Shown: positions 34,775 to 46,510 of the stretch, piece by piece
Layout: every line of letters begins with the position of its first letter
How positions within the stretch are numbered: position 1 is the stretch's first letter
DNA from: Eurosta solidaginis
Lineage: Eukaryota; Arthropoda; Insecta; Diptera; Tephritidae
Length of the DNA stretch: 64,000 bases
Direction of reading: 5' to 3'
Assembly (NCBI RefSeq): GCF_040869045.1
Contig: NC_090322.1
Coordinates: 271,834,662 to 271,898,661, forward strand
Translations under genes and position numbers: made by a program
The notes under the pieces: model-generated
What the model was told of the DNA's origin: nothing
The model's input: the letters and a program-made list of their open reading frames with translations, nothing else
Databases searched by the model: none

Positions 34775-35818
34775 GGGCCTCATTCGAACGTTCGTTTTGC
34801 CTCCAAGACGAATCGCTAGTGTATTTGCCCCATCTTGAACGATTGTAACATATCATTTGACAATTGCTTTTGCCTTCCTGTTTGACATAAAGTAAAAAAA
34901 CGTAAAGGCCGAACGAAAATAGTGCAGCTCATTCTAAATATTCCCTCGGAATTTTGTTCTCACGGATTTTTTTATTCCCGCGGAAAAATTCCTCCAATTC
35001 TTTTCTCCTAGGGAGAACAATAATTGGGGAATAAAAATTTCGAATTTTCGAAGTCAGCTGTTTTGTCAATTGAAATTTCGTTGCGCCTTTCTTATTTTGT
35101 TTAAAAAATTGAAAAGTGTAATTATTGTTGCGAATTTGTTTGAAATTAAGAAATAAAATATTAACAATGGACAGCAACATCAGCAGAGGAGCATAAGAAG
35201 AAGGAGACGGCGGGATAACACAAATCCGCCAGAGTTGCCTGCTTCCATTTAGCAGAGCAATTTTCTGGCGGCCAAGTCGAGTTTAATTCGTCTTTCGTCA
35301 TATGCCAAAATCTATTTAAGCCTTCTTAAAAAAATCCTGGCGCAATTTCTTGATGGCTGCGTCAACTATACCAAGAGCTCTTCCGTTGCTTATGATATAC
35401 TTTTCTACTTAAAATAAAGAATATTAGGGTAAACTGTACATATTTTAGAACAAATTTGTACAGATAAGTGGTCTTTCCGATTTACGTTAACTATTTCAAA
35501 GCATTTCCTTTCATTTAACAACCGAAAAAACTCCTAAGAAATGGCGGAGAAATCTCCCTCTCACTCATATTCATAATTCCTACTTTTCTCCCGTAGCCGG
35601 TTTCCGCTTTTTCGAACATTGTTCAGAATAAGAGGAAAGGGAGAAGTGAAAAAACTCCCAAGGAATTTCTATTTAGAATACGAGGAATGGGAAAAGGGAA
35701 AAAAATCGCACGAAATTTTTATTTGGAATTGGGCTGATAAAGAATACCATTCCGAGACGAAATAGTTGGGAGGCGAATCGTTCGTTTGAGCTATCGTTCG
35801 CAATACAGAATGAAGCCT
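34775..35818 (+). mobile_element. Harbinger-like DNA transposon, deletion derivative
   Basis: The ends are GGGCCTCATTC at left and the near-inverted GAATGAAGCC at right, each next to TTA, the target duplication typical of PIF/Harbinger. Further inside, both arms share CGAACG and GCCTCC motifs in opposite orientation. The interior keeps a relic of a HARBI1-type N-terminus (35167-35416) but no DDE catalytic region, so it cannot be autonomous. The class assignment is inferred from the peptide relic, TIR and TTA together. Confidence 0.55.
35167..35416 (+). pseudogene. HARBI1-like transposase N-terminal relic
   Basis: An ATG at 35167 opens MDSNISRGA and stops. In the next frame from 35190 the sequence reads SIRRRRRRDNTNPPELPASI, a stop, then FLAAKSSLIRLSSYAKIYL and onward to a TAA near 35416. 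The order MDSN, Arg-rich, N-P-ELP, then a hydrophobic helix matches the start of insect HARBI1-like nucleases (family knowledge). It has one frameshift and one in-frame stop and lacks the catalytic domain. Confidence 0.5.
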
Positions 35819-35853
35819 TTATTTATTTATTTATTTTTTATTTTTTTTTTAAA
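35819..35853. repeat. ATTT microsatellite
   Basis: Four to five ATTT units followed by a T run, immediately outside the Harbinger-like right end. Confidence 0.8.
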
Positions 35854-36167
35854 CGTACGACCTTGTCGCAACTAGATGGATTTACGGTTAAAAATTCAAA
35901 ATGATCTTACAGGAAATGCAAATAAATTCGAGTAAATTATGACCTAATGAAATAGGCCAAGAAATGCCATGTTTCAGTTTCTGCGAGATCTTCATCATTT
36001 CCTGAGCCGACCGGTTGTCTTTGAATGGAACTGGACTGTGTTTTGTTTCCTACAGGTCATGTTAGAATTTTTAAAATTGGCTGACGACCATTTCCAATAT
36101 CGCTTGCTAGGCTTTGTTATTTGAATGAAAGATGACGCTCCGGTTTAAAAAGTATTTTCATCGCAAC

Positions 36168-36356
36168 TCACCTATGGAAGCAGAGGCAGAGAGCAGCCAT
36201 GACTCCGTTGGAAGGACCAGGTGGAAAACGATCTAAATTCTTTTGAAGTTATCAATTTATGCCAATTAACCTAGCGAAGAAACGACTGGCGCTACTTGTT
36301 GGACGGCAATAATCATTTAAACTGCTAATAAGCGGCAATTAAGTAAGTAGGTAAGT
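36168..36356 (+). pseudogene. LINE C-terminal fragment with AAGT tail, copy 2
   Basis: TTGGAAGGACCAGGTGGAAA and its flanks match 7990-8020. In frame it reads RWKDQVENDLNSFEV, then a stop, RRNDWRYLLDGNN: a typical end of a LINE polyprotein. The tail is GCAATTAAGTAAGTAGGTAAGT. It is 5'-truncated. Confidence 0.6.
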
Positions 36357-37139
36357 AGCCATCTGTTCACAAACTCACTGAAAAATAGCAAACTAGCATA
36401 TTTTCTTATCAAACACCGACTAAATCCCTGTATTTAAACATTTAAAAAAAAACACGTAGATCTGAGAAAAAAAAGGAATAATAATAACATTGCTCGAACT
36501 ATTCAAGCTCAAGCTCGAAATTTTTCGTGCCCAGAGCAAGTATGGAATACCCGTTTCTCGTATGACAGGGTAGTCGAATATGTGCAGAAAAAGTAGAGAG
36601 CTCAAGTTAAAGCATTACTTGTAACACAAAGCATGTTTTCTGTGAAATTTGCAGAGAGAGCCAAGCACAAATATTTACAATTATTCTGAAAAATGCGTTC
36701 GTAGAATACGAGATGCGAGAGCCCTGTAACAGTTTCATTAACGTCAAAAGTAATAACTTAAAAAGGGCGTGGCCTATCGAATTAGACCTTTTTACTTATT
36801 TTATTAATATTTTATTTTATAACTCTTTGAACTTGAACCAACGGACAAATATTAAATACAACAAAAATACTTTAAGAACTAACCAATGTTGCCATATTAC
36901 ATTTACGAAAAAGCCCAATGTTCAGTGTGAGAAAGGACCAAAATTACAAAACTAAACGAAGGTGAAAAAAATTAAGTATCTTCCTTTATGTAAATCGATC
37001 AACCCCACGAAATTTGTTCTTCTGGCGTTTCACTTTCTTAGATTCTGAACTGTTCATGTGAAATGGTAACTACGTATAATTCTTTAGAGTAATGAGGGGT
37101 GTGTTAAAAATTTATCTCAGCTTTCCATTCGATTAGTAT
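36357..37139. other. No gene seen
   Basis: Unassigned AT-rich sequence up to the LTR target duplication. Confidence 0.45.
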
Positions 37140-37678
37140 TGTGACGAATATTAGCAACACTAAGAGGTATTATCATCTCTAAGCTGATACTGAGGAGTAA
37201 CTTGTATGCACATAAATAAATTAATCATTATGTCTACACATATGTCCATACAAGCAGCGGAGAGCAACGCACAAACACATGCATATATCAGAGATACTCC
37301 AAAAAGTATGCAATCATTTGTGCAAGTATCACTCACATATACACGCGCATGGGCTACGGGAGAAGCTATAAAATCGTGGATCTGTAGTTATAGCTGAGAA
37401 ATTTATAGCTGATAACTAACTAGTAAATTCTAGAAATAGAAGCTCCTAGAAATATGTCAATGAGGAAACCAAACGTTATAAAAAGCAGCAACGGTTGAGG
37501 CACGACAATCAGTTTGGTTTAAGTAAGCTATCAGTTGCAAAGTATACGTGTTATTGTGAAGTACTTTAATAAAGGCCATTTTGCTTTATTGAATAGTGGA
37601 GTTATTTATTCAACAATTTAGTGATTCGAACGTTAGTAGAAGGTTGCAAATAAGAGGAATTCCAGTAAATACATTACA
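37140..37678 (+). mobile_element. Solo LTR, gypsy-like family L1, copy 2
   Basis: It starts TGTGACGAATATTAGCAACA and ends ACATTACA, flanked by GTAT on both sides (37136-37139 and 37679-37682). It is collinear with the reverse-oriented copy at 15813-16311. A TATAAAAAG box begins at 37477 and an ATCAGTTTGG initiator-like site has its A at 37511, 34 bases on. AATAAA follows at about 37567, giving U3-R-U5 order. It is slightly longer (539 bp) than copy 1. No primer-binding site or coding region adjoins it. Confidence 0.88.
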
Positions 37679-37689
37679 GTATGATTTTC

Positions 37690-38218
37690 GATGTGTGAGC
37701 CCTCTAACCATACCGTTTGTCATATAGCACACCTCTAGCAAAACACCGATCTACTCAAAAAAGCACAATGTTCAGAAAACACGAACCGATTCGCTTGAAG
37801 TTCGGTACAGGGGTACCTCTTTGACAAAATAGTATTTGAGAAAATTCATTCCGGGAAATGCAGTAGGGGCCGACCTATTCTACATAAAACAGTTAATAGT
37901 GCAATTTGATTGAAATTTGGTATAGCGGTACTTCCCTTCCTTTCGGCAAGTGGACCAAGGTCTGATCTTTTGTAATAAATCTTATTTATTTCGCGAAGCC
38001 GGAGAGCGTTCTTGTGAAGTTGAAGGGAAAGTGGGTCAGGGACCGAACTATTTGAACGAATTCTCTTCACTGTTCTATTTTCCCGAAATTTGGTATATGG
38101 GTGGGTTGCCTAGATTAGTATTTACGACATTTTTTTCCAGGACGTGGACCAGGGAACGGTTTACTCCAACAAACTCTATTCATGGTTTGATTTCCTTGAA
38201 ATTTGGTATATAGGTAGC
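37690..38218. repeat. Degenerate repeat, family D copy 2, with GAAATTTGGTATA units
   Basis: The left part matches 34015-34110. A TTGAARTTYGGTAYA motif recurs near 37795, 37908, 38086 and 38196, with GTGGACCA-like strings between. The units are about 110-170 bp and strongly diverged. The same GAAATTTGGTA motif punctuates family A, so a common origin is possible. Confidence 0.45.
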
Positions 38219-38226
38219 TTTTTTTT

Positions 38227-39087
38227 GGTGGGGTGCAATAACATCATACGCAATAAGGCCATATGGCGTTATTTCTAGTGCAGATTGGGAATAATCGTAC
38301 GGATTGGAAATAAAGCCATATATAAATCCTGTCAAATGAGTAATAAAGCCATAATTTAAAATCGTACCCTCTCAACATCAAAACAGATGGTTGCGCATTC
38401 TCCCATCGCGATCTCCCATCTTTAACGAATGTTAGAAAGGGACGGATGAAAGCAATATAGTTAGGTAGAAAATCAGGTGATCACAGCTGTTTATAATTTT
38501 GATGCTTTAGCTTAAGATATCACACTTTTCATATCCACAATTCACGTGTTTTCTGTTAATTGTCAAGTATAATCATTGATCTCGAAACAAAAACGTTATG
38601 CAAATGGAAAATAATTTAATTTTCGAATATGTGCTAATACCGGGATTTAGAAAATCTTGTAAATAAGCGGACAAGTACTCTCGTCAAGTTGGCCGTAATA
38701 ACTTGTTACTAATAAATTTAAAAAAATGTAGTTATTATTTCCCGATTTTTTGGATAAACTAAAAAAATATTTTATACATATACATATATATAAGCGCAAC
38801 TTGGTAGATTAATTAAGGCAGCCTTAATTTGCCTGCCGCGTAGTGCCGCGCGGCCCGGGTTTCGCGTCCCGCGCCATTCCCTGCCGAACCCCGGGGACTC
38901 GCCGCGCTAGCAGTTCCAAATTATCTTCTTTAGATATAAATTTTGGAAAACGCAATAAGACCGTTATGATGTCTTTATTTCCCTTGACATTTGAAATAAG
39001 GCCATTTCAAAATTATGGCTTCATTTCCAATTGCAACGCGAAATAAAGCCATTATGTCCTTATTGCGAATGGTGTTATAGCACCCCA
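38227..39087. mobile_element. 861-bp TIR element starting GGTGGGGTGC
   Basis: The left end, GGTGGGGTGCAATAACATCA, and the reverse complement of the right end, GGTGGGGTGCTATAACACCA, stay alignable for about 50 bp (CGCAATAAGG, then CATA, TGGC and TTATTTC). AATAAGGCCAT/AATAAAGCCAT motifs repeat further inside both arms. T runs flank both sides, so no target duplication can be defined. No transposase frame is visible, and the class is not recognised. Confidence 0.75.
38831..38917. other. GC-rich island inside the TIR element
   Basis: About 85 bp of very GC-rich sequence (GCCGCGCGGCCCGGGTTTCG and CCGAACCCCGGGGACTCG) interrupts DNA that is about two-thirds AT. CCGGGTTTCGCGTCCCG could fold like a T-arm, so a tRNA-like or captured fragment is conceivable. 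No function can be assigned. Confidence 0.6.
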
Positions 39088-42039
39088 CCCTTTTTTATCA
39101 CAAGCCTTTGTTAACTGAAATTCCGATTCAGTCTCTACTGGAAGATGCTATCGCAATGGAACTAATTCCAGAAGAATAATATTTGATTTGTTCACGAGTT
39201 CATGCTACACTTAATGTATGAAAATAAATATTTTTTCAATTATAAATTTCAAAATTTTAAATTGAATTTTATTGCCTTTTTTGACTATATTTTTCTAATC
39301 CTTTTATTATTTTATTGTAAGTAAAAGCACCCATTTTTTTACTCAATAATCGATCCCAAAATTTGTCAAAGTATTAGGTCTCCAGATTATCGGAAGTCCA
39401 TGTTGTATTGTCATCGGCATCTGCAGTATGTTTCGCGTTTCCAAACTTTAGCTCGGTGAAACAACATTAAAATATGAAATTTAAAGGAAACAGAAACGAC
39501 TATTTTTGGTCTGAGCAGACAAAAGTGGCAATCGTTCAACAACTTCATGCTAAATGAAACTTTATTTGTTTTCCATCTTTTTTTATTTTTCACTTTCAGC
39601 AAACTTTTTAATACCATATTTCTTGCTTAAATTGTGCTCTTGTTTGTACATATATATAAATAATGCAAATATACTTATGCGTGTGTGCACAAATGTGTGA
39701 TATGCAAGCTTCCGTCTGGTTGGCACAGCAAGAGATTTCCGCAATAATTCATTTTGCGCTGGTTGCACAAGCCAACTCGGTTTGTGTGGTGAGCGTGTAA
39801 TTTAATTTGCACGCTTAAAGTTCAACTTAAGCATCACAACTTTACTCATTAAAATAAATTAGTAAACAACAAAATTAAACTTACGATGGTCACACGTGAA
39901 CAAACCAATTGTTACATTATACACATACACGCATGCATACATAAATACAAATACACAAACAATTGGCAAAACCAAAGCCTCAATGGCAAATGTGAGCAAC
40001 AAAACTTGAAGAAAAAGTGTGTAATGCTTGTGCCGCCATTTAAAGTGCATTGAACAAAACATTCAGCCTACTTTAACCTGCCTACCAATGGCCGCGGAAG
40101 TAACTCAAACTCATTTCTTAATGTAAATTTAATGTAGAATTCGTGTGCATACCTACATACCGTCAATTCCTTCACAGTTTAAGCTATGGCTGACTGTCGC
40201 ACTGCCATTTCTACCATGCTAGCAAAAATGATACACACAAATGCATAAATATATATGTCCATATGTACATACATTTCTACTTTTAGATATCGGAATGGCA
40301 GCGCTGACCGCAGTAATTGAAAAAGTATTCTATAGCGATGCACTAAAATTGTCTGCTGTTTGTTGATGTTGCCAATTATTGTAACTTGCAGTGCCGAAAT
40401 TTAAGCCGGAAAGTGCAGGTGAAAAACTTTTAAGTTGTAGCAAGCTCTAGACGTGAACTGATATACACGCACATATGGCCTATTCCAGAACTTGGGTTAC
40501 CACCACAATATAATTAATTATTAAAAACTTTTGCATTTTACATTTAAAACGCCCACAAAATGATCCCGAAACTTTTTGAAAAAAAAAACCTTATAGTAAT
40601 GGCAGAACATTGCAAAAATTTACTTGAAACCTAAAACTTCTTTCATTTAGTGTTATGTGCGATGGCATCTGCACTCATTCCTGGATCTCCGTTGTTTAAA
40701 GGACCACTAATCGTTGCCAGTTTCTGAGAGAGAAATCACTCTGTTACTACTGCAATTTTGAAACCCCTTAGTACTGAAGAATATGCTTTTTGTGAATATG
40801 TTTCAAAAACCTTGTAAATACTCATATTCAATACATTTTCAGCGAAGATAGGATGCTTATTAATGAGATATGTTTTACTGATCCGACAGCCGAAAAATCG
40901 CAGTCCTTTTGAACCCTCGCACTTTTGCACCTGTGTTTTTTTCCACCTATTTCGATAAGCAGAACCCACCAGGGAAATGTCCAACTCTCTTAACTCGCAG
41001 GAGCCCCGACGATTTTGGGGAGGGTTATCGAATTTCGAAGCTCTAAAACTAGCACCATAGGGGCTTCGTCGAACATTCAGCTCTTTTTTTTTCTCTTACC
41101 CACATAACAAAAAAAATCAATGTAGAATCGTCATTCTTTTATGCGCATGGTTTAACCAAATTCAATTTCGATCAAACAAAAGGCGCGCAAGCTTGCTTCG
41201 CAGTTTGTTTCATATAACAGCTCCCCAGAAAAAGAACGGCGAATGTGAAAGTTACCGATTTCCAGGTTTTGATGAAAAATCACTTAATTGAGGCTGATTT
41301 TTCCAACCAATTTTTTTCTACGTCATTTGGTTTATGAGTTATTTAGCAGTTATCGCATGTTAGCGCATGTTACCACAAAAAAAAAAATTTGGGTAGGATT
41401 TTGATCGTAATTGCTAACAATATGTCACATACGAAAAAAATCTATAGAAATTCATTCTTCATTATTATCATAAAACATCTGTCGTGAATTCCGCTAATCA
41501 AATTTTTTTTTAATAAATCTTCTATTATAAGTGTAATGCAGTCCGGATAGTCTGTAATTGTAGAAGTGGATTGCGCGCAATTTGTTTTTTTTTTTTAACT
41601 TAGAAATTTCTGGCCTTCTAACTTTATTTTGCACTTAAAAGAAGATAAACTATCCAAACACTCATGTGTAAATTCTCAAAATTGTTTCTAAGGAGTATTC
41701 ACAAGAAGAAAATATTCACAAAATGCGGTGCTTTTAACCCACAGCGTCTTTATTTTCTCAAAATTGAAGTACTTGGTATACAACAAAAACAATTTGTGTA
41801 ACATTGGATATAAAACAATTCACTAAGAGCGTGGTATTTATTTTAAATGCATTAAAAAGGTTCTAGGGGAACAATTTGTTCCAAAAAAAAGCCAAGAACT
41901 TAAATCAAATTATGTCGTACGTTGATACTAAGACTGATAATCATTTTTCTGAATCAATATTCTCAAATAAAGAACTACTTACCTTTAAAGCATACAAAAG
42001 TAAAAAGTATTGACTAGATGAATATTCATTTGATACCCA
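39088..42039. other. No gene seen
   Basis: About 2.9 kb without a supportable gene. Open frames at 39411-39617 and 40736-40984 on the minus strand show no motif. Confidence 0.4.
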
Positions 42040-42780
42040 GTGTGTGCTTGAGCACAATGGTATTATAACCGTGAAATTTGGCGTTCATGCCATTAAATAT
42101 ACACTTTATAAAAATTGTCAAAATCGGGTGGTAACCACGCACACTTAAAAAAAATCGATATCGAAATTTCCAAAAATGGAAAGAATGCGATAATTAATTA
42201 GGAAATACAGCTAAAGTGATGAAACTTAACACATGGATTGACTTTATGCCAAAAAATATAAATTTAAAAAAATAGCTTCGAAAAAAGCGTTGCGGAAGAA
42301 ACTCGAAAAGTTCCGAAAGCCGTAAATCAAAAAGCTTAGAAGATATCATGCTAAAATTTTGATCGAGGGGTTTCCTTGCTATTATATAAACACTTTCTGG
42401 AAATTACCAAAATCAGTTGACGATCACGCCCAATTTAAACAAATACGATATCGAAATTTCTTAAAATGGAAAAAATACGATAACTCATTACGAAAGAGAG
42501 TTAAAATGATAAAACTTGACACGTGGGTCTGCTCCATGAGGAAAAATAGAAATTCGGTAAAATTTTGGAAAATGGGCGTGGCACCGCCCAGATTTAGAAG
42601 AAGAAAACTTAAAAGTTTTGCGAGATGTAAGTCGAAAGGCATTGAAGTTATAGTGCTTAAATTTGGTATGAAAGTTTCTTGGGGAAAATTAACAATATCG
42701 TTTGGCGACCACAGCTTTGCGGTATATAACTTAATTATGTCGATATATCAACTAAGTACTAATATGGTGTGACCAAGTAT
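42040..42780 (+). mobile_element. Family A internal fragment, diverged
   Basis: Carries two diverged body units with CGATATCGAAATTTC (about 42157 and 42449), GAAACTTGACAC-type and GAAATTTGG-type motifs, and one GGGCGTGGCACCGCCC palindrome (about 42574). Neither the head nor the tail hairpin is present. The 137-residue frame at 42359-42772 is a by-product of the repeat. Confidence 0.65.
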
Positions 42781-42884
42781 GAAAATTTAAACACTTTTAA
42801 ATAGAAATCATTAATGAGATAAATCGAACAAAAATTAATTGATAGGGTTTTTCAGTTTGTTCGTTAAAACAAGCTTCTCGAAAC

Positions 42885-42975
42885 CATACGGACTCATTCA
42901 GTCTATGCGTGGTCCTCTTGGACCGGGGAGCTTTACCTAAACAAACCTTCCTATCCTAAGACCTAAGACCTATTT
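42885..42975 (+). mobile_element. Possible LINE 3' end
   Basis: CAGTCTATGCGTGGTCCTCT, then TGGACCGGGGAGC and CCTATCCTAAGACCTAAG. It contains the hairpin GGTCC-TCTT-GGACC and a degenerate CTAACC-type tail, similar to 22990-23040. No protein part is seen. Confidence 0.35.
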
Positions 42976-43538
42976 TACATATACATAAAAAAATTATTTT
43001 TCATTTTCGTATACAACTCCTACAGGTAATTAAATAACTAGATTTTCTGTATAAATTTTTCCCTCGATAGTCGAAACAAATTTTAGAGATGTCGATTTTT
43101 CCCTAAACATCAAACCATCTCTAAATTTGTAAGCCGTAAAACAAAAACCGTTAGTATAGCTTTGCAGTTTTGAAGATTTATGGTTCTTGATATTATTTTT
43201 AGAGCTGAACGATCACAACGACCCTGTTAAAAAAATTGCTTTAACTTTTAACAATCATAAATTTGAATGAGTTTGACACTTACAATAATTTCTGTTTTAA
43301 GATTGTTGTATTTTTTATTATGAAGCAAATACTGAAAGGTATTTTTGCTATTTCAGCACTGCCAAAGATTTCTTCAGATATCTTTGAATTTTTTTTTGTT
43401 TAGAAATGATATTTTCCCCGAGTGAAACTCCGGCTAGAGTCGTCAAAATTTCAAACAACGCAGGCCCATCGTTACGCTATCACTGCATCTGTTTGTATGT
43501 GGTTAAACTTCAGTTTTTCCCGTTTGTTGTTTTTGTTA

Positions 43539-44268
43539 TAATACCCAGCTGTTCTTGTACATAAGGTTTTATAACTTTGATTGCATAACGGTGGTTTGTA
43601 CAGGTATAAAACAATCGAGATAGAAGTAAACCTCCATAAATCTAAATCATCAGTATGGAAAAATAAAATTGATTAATCCATATCCGTCCGTCCACCTGTC
43701 CGTCCGTTAACAAGATAACTTGAGCAAATATTGATATATCTTCACTAACATCGGTACATGGGCTTATCAGGACCCAGAATACATTGGTATTGTACAAAAT
43801 CCGACGATAACCACGCCCACTTTTTCGATATCGAAAATTTAAAAAAATTGGATAATACAAAAATCAAATTTGAAGGGTGGATTTCTTTTATGACGAGAAA
43901 CATAAATTTAAAAAATGGAAAATGGGCGTGGCACCACCCACATTAAGAATAAGAAAATTTGGAAGACACTATTTTTTCAAGATTCTTCTTATATATACTG
44001 AGTGACGATAATCAGAATCAGTTAAACATCACGCCCTCTTTTCCTAAATGTCTAACCTTAACAATGTTTGCAATAACTGTATGGCATTTAACTACATTTG
44101 ACTGATGTTCAACCTATTCAGTGTGCTGGTTGGGCTAATAACAAAACTTATATAACATTTTAAAATGCGCGTGACCCGCCTGAAAGCCACTCCTACTTCA
44201 GCATGTCAACTGCACAGCTGCGTATGTTATGTTCAATTTCACCCGAACTTAGACGTTCTTACTTGTCA
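43539..44268 (+). mobile_element. Family A, degenerate short copy
   Basis: The head hairpin is decayed (ATACCCAGCTGTTC). A GTCCGTCC microsatellite (43684-43708), CCACGCCCACTTTTTCGATA (about 43811), GGGCGTGGCACCACCC (about 43924) and a decayed tail hairpin GTTCAATTTCACCCGAAC (about 44231-44248) follow in the usual order. Confidence 0.7.
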
Positions 44269-45289
44269 CTTGTATATTCGAACTCCGTTTAAATGGAATA
44301 ACTTAATTACTTTCTTGCATTTTAGCTATCGAACATTTGAATAAATGAAATTTCTTGAGCATAATTGAACAGCAATTAAATTTACCAAACTAAATTGATT
44401 TTCAAATAACCTCGGGCAGTAAAATAGAAGAAAATTAGAAAGCAGATGTAGTAAAAAAAGAGGGAAACACAAAAGCCAAACAAAATGTTCAGGGGGTTCA
44501 TGCCATTTTTTTGGTTAGTTAATTGCTCCTTTCTCTAACGCAAAAATCAATGTGCTGCTTGTGGAAATAAAACCGCAATATTCTGAAAAAGGGAGTGGGG
44601 GCGTTGCAAACAAACATTGAACGATTTTTCAGAGTGCAAACCAATTGAGCAATAAATTAATAAAAACTGAAATTTAACTTAGTTTTAGAATAGAAAAGGG
44701 AGACACAATAGGGGGTGGAGGTGTGAGACTGTGCACAGTATCCATAAGTCGGTGTGACTATGTGACAAGAAAATGCTTCTTAAAGTCTAATATTTTATAT
44801 AATGTCACATAACTAATTATTATTTGTACCTTATCAACGTTCACTGAACGAATGAGGGAAATGAGCTCCGTGCAAGGCTGAAATTTGGTAGTTCGCTGAA
44901 ATCTTTTTAGTGGACATTTCTTGCTATGATAAATAGTGCAAGTATCAGCCGTAGCGGAATTGCATATATTCGACAAAATAGTGCCCATTTCCACACATTG
45001 CCTCTAGTCTTCGGAGAGTAGTTTAGCTTTTAAAATAACAACAATAACAAAGAATTCTGATTTTAGAAAACTTATTTGTTTGTATCATTTACATAGCATC
45101 ATTGCGAAATAAGCGGTGTGGCACTCAACAAACCCTAGTCTTTATGGTGCTCATGGATTTTCTTTCAACATTTTGTTGTGAGAAGAAGACTCAAGGCGTC
45201 CTCTGGTACTACGAATGCCGTCTTATACAAACTCAAAAAACTATATTGAGCAGCATTATAACTTTATAACTGGCATAATATACAATAGT
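44269..45289. other. No gene seen
   Basis: Unassigned sequence between a family A copy and LINE relics. Confidence 0.4.
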
Positions 45290-45730
45290 GTTCAAGCTGA
45301 TCCTCTTCTGTATATTGTTGGTATGGCGGAACGCTTTGAACATTGCACCTGATTTTAAATGCTAGAAACCATGCAACGAGTCGGTACCCTTTGCACAACA
45401 TCAAGTCTAGCTTTGAACGCAATGTTAAGAGGGCAGATGCAGCCCAAGCTATAAAAAGGCTTTGAGTTGCAAGTTGGCTAAAACTAGGAGTTAAGTACCA
45501 GCAAGGACTTCATACACAACTCACCATTTGCAGTCTGCTCCTATAAAATGTTTGTTAACTAAAGCTAAACAATATTATTAGAGAACGCCAAGTCCCTGCC
45601 TTTTCAAGCGGTGCGAATCAGTGTTATTTGCATGAAGAATGAGGAGGTAGAGGCATGCAATCACTTTTTGCTTAACTGACCAGATTTTGCAAGGATAAGT
45701 TGTGAGTACCTGGACAGCGATGCATACGAT
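45290..45730 (+). pseudogene. Decayed LINE C-terminal region
   Basis: Stretches read LETMQRVGTLCTTSSLALNAM (about 45363-45430, one residue more than a typical quoted block) and CNHFLLN-PDFARISCEYLDS (about 45657-45720). The first resembles the segment after the reverse transcriptase in LOA/Jockey-type LINEs, the second their C-terminal Cys/His region. Many stops and shifts are present. The identification is by pattern only. Confidence 0.4.
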
Positions 45731-45939
45731 CCCTCAAGGTTTCCCTTCCACTTAATGACCAGAAGTCAGGCCCGCCGTTAGTTAATGTGGTATCACAACG
45801 GACTATTAAAGTATTCAAGTCAAATTTATCCAACTTGTTGAAGCAGCAGGCACCCAGCCTGATCTAATTTACCTGATATTTGTAACCTAGCAACAATGTT
45901 TAAATAATCTGGATCCTACTATTTAAGCCTCACCGAACC

Positions 45940-46506
45940 TTTGACAGCCAAATGGTTTAGTAAACAACAGCACAACACGCTCTGTGACAGCAGTGTGGAC
46001 TAAAAACTATCTGTTTGGTCGGCAGGCAACTGTCCAGTTCAGGAATGTTATATCAAAAACCTATTCCTACTTTTGTTTAATTTTTACTTATCGAAGCTCC
46101 CTTCAAATCCTTGTCGACATTATTTACTATGTGGATGTACCAAAGGACGCTATAATTGGACGTCTACATCGGCCACATTACGCTACCGACAGTCCTACAC
46201 CCAAAAATACTGGGTTAATATTAAATCAGGAGCTACATTTTGACGAGATTGTACCTAAAGCTCAGAGCCGTAGCAAAATCCTCAAGTCCCTCAGAGGCAG
46301 CACTTGGAGCAAAAACAATATTACGCGTCTTCGATATGGTCGATGTGCTTAAAAGAAACACAAGAGAGAAAACTACAGGCATATGAAAACACCGAGCTCA
46401 GAACTGCAACGGCATGTCTTCTTATTTCACCTGAACACCATCAGGTCATTGCTTTGTCTCGAGCTTTCCTGCTATCTAAGGTTCATCACACGCATTTCAT
46501 AAAATA
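45940..46506 (+). pseudogene. Jockey-clade LINE reverse transcriptase relic
   Basis: At 45984-46352 the frame contains NYLFGRQATVQFRN, the conserved LINE block just before the catalytic YADD region, then LILNQELHFDEIVPKAQSR and KILKSLRGSTW, the conserved segment after it. YADD itself is lost with the intervening part. After a frameshift (about 46330) the homology continues as LQAYENTELRTATACLLISP-EHH to about 46500, matching the thumb-like end of Jockey reverse transcriptases. Missing catalytic residues, the frameshift and the absence of ORF1 and endonuclease mark it as dead. Confidence 0.78.
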
Positions 46507-46510
46507 TTAG

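Noticed and set aside
42359..42772. 137-residue plus-strand frame as a gene
   Set aside because: It lies wholly inside a family A fragment, and comparable positions in other copies have stops. It is repeat sequence that happens to be open.
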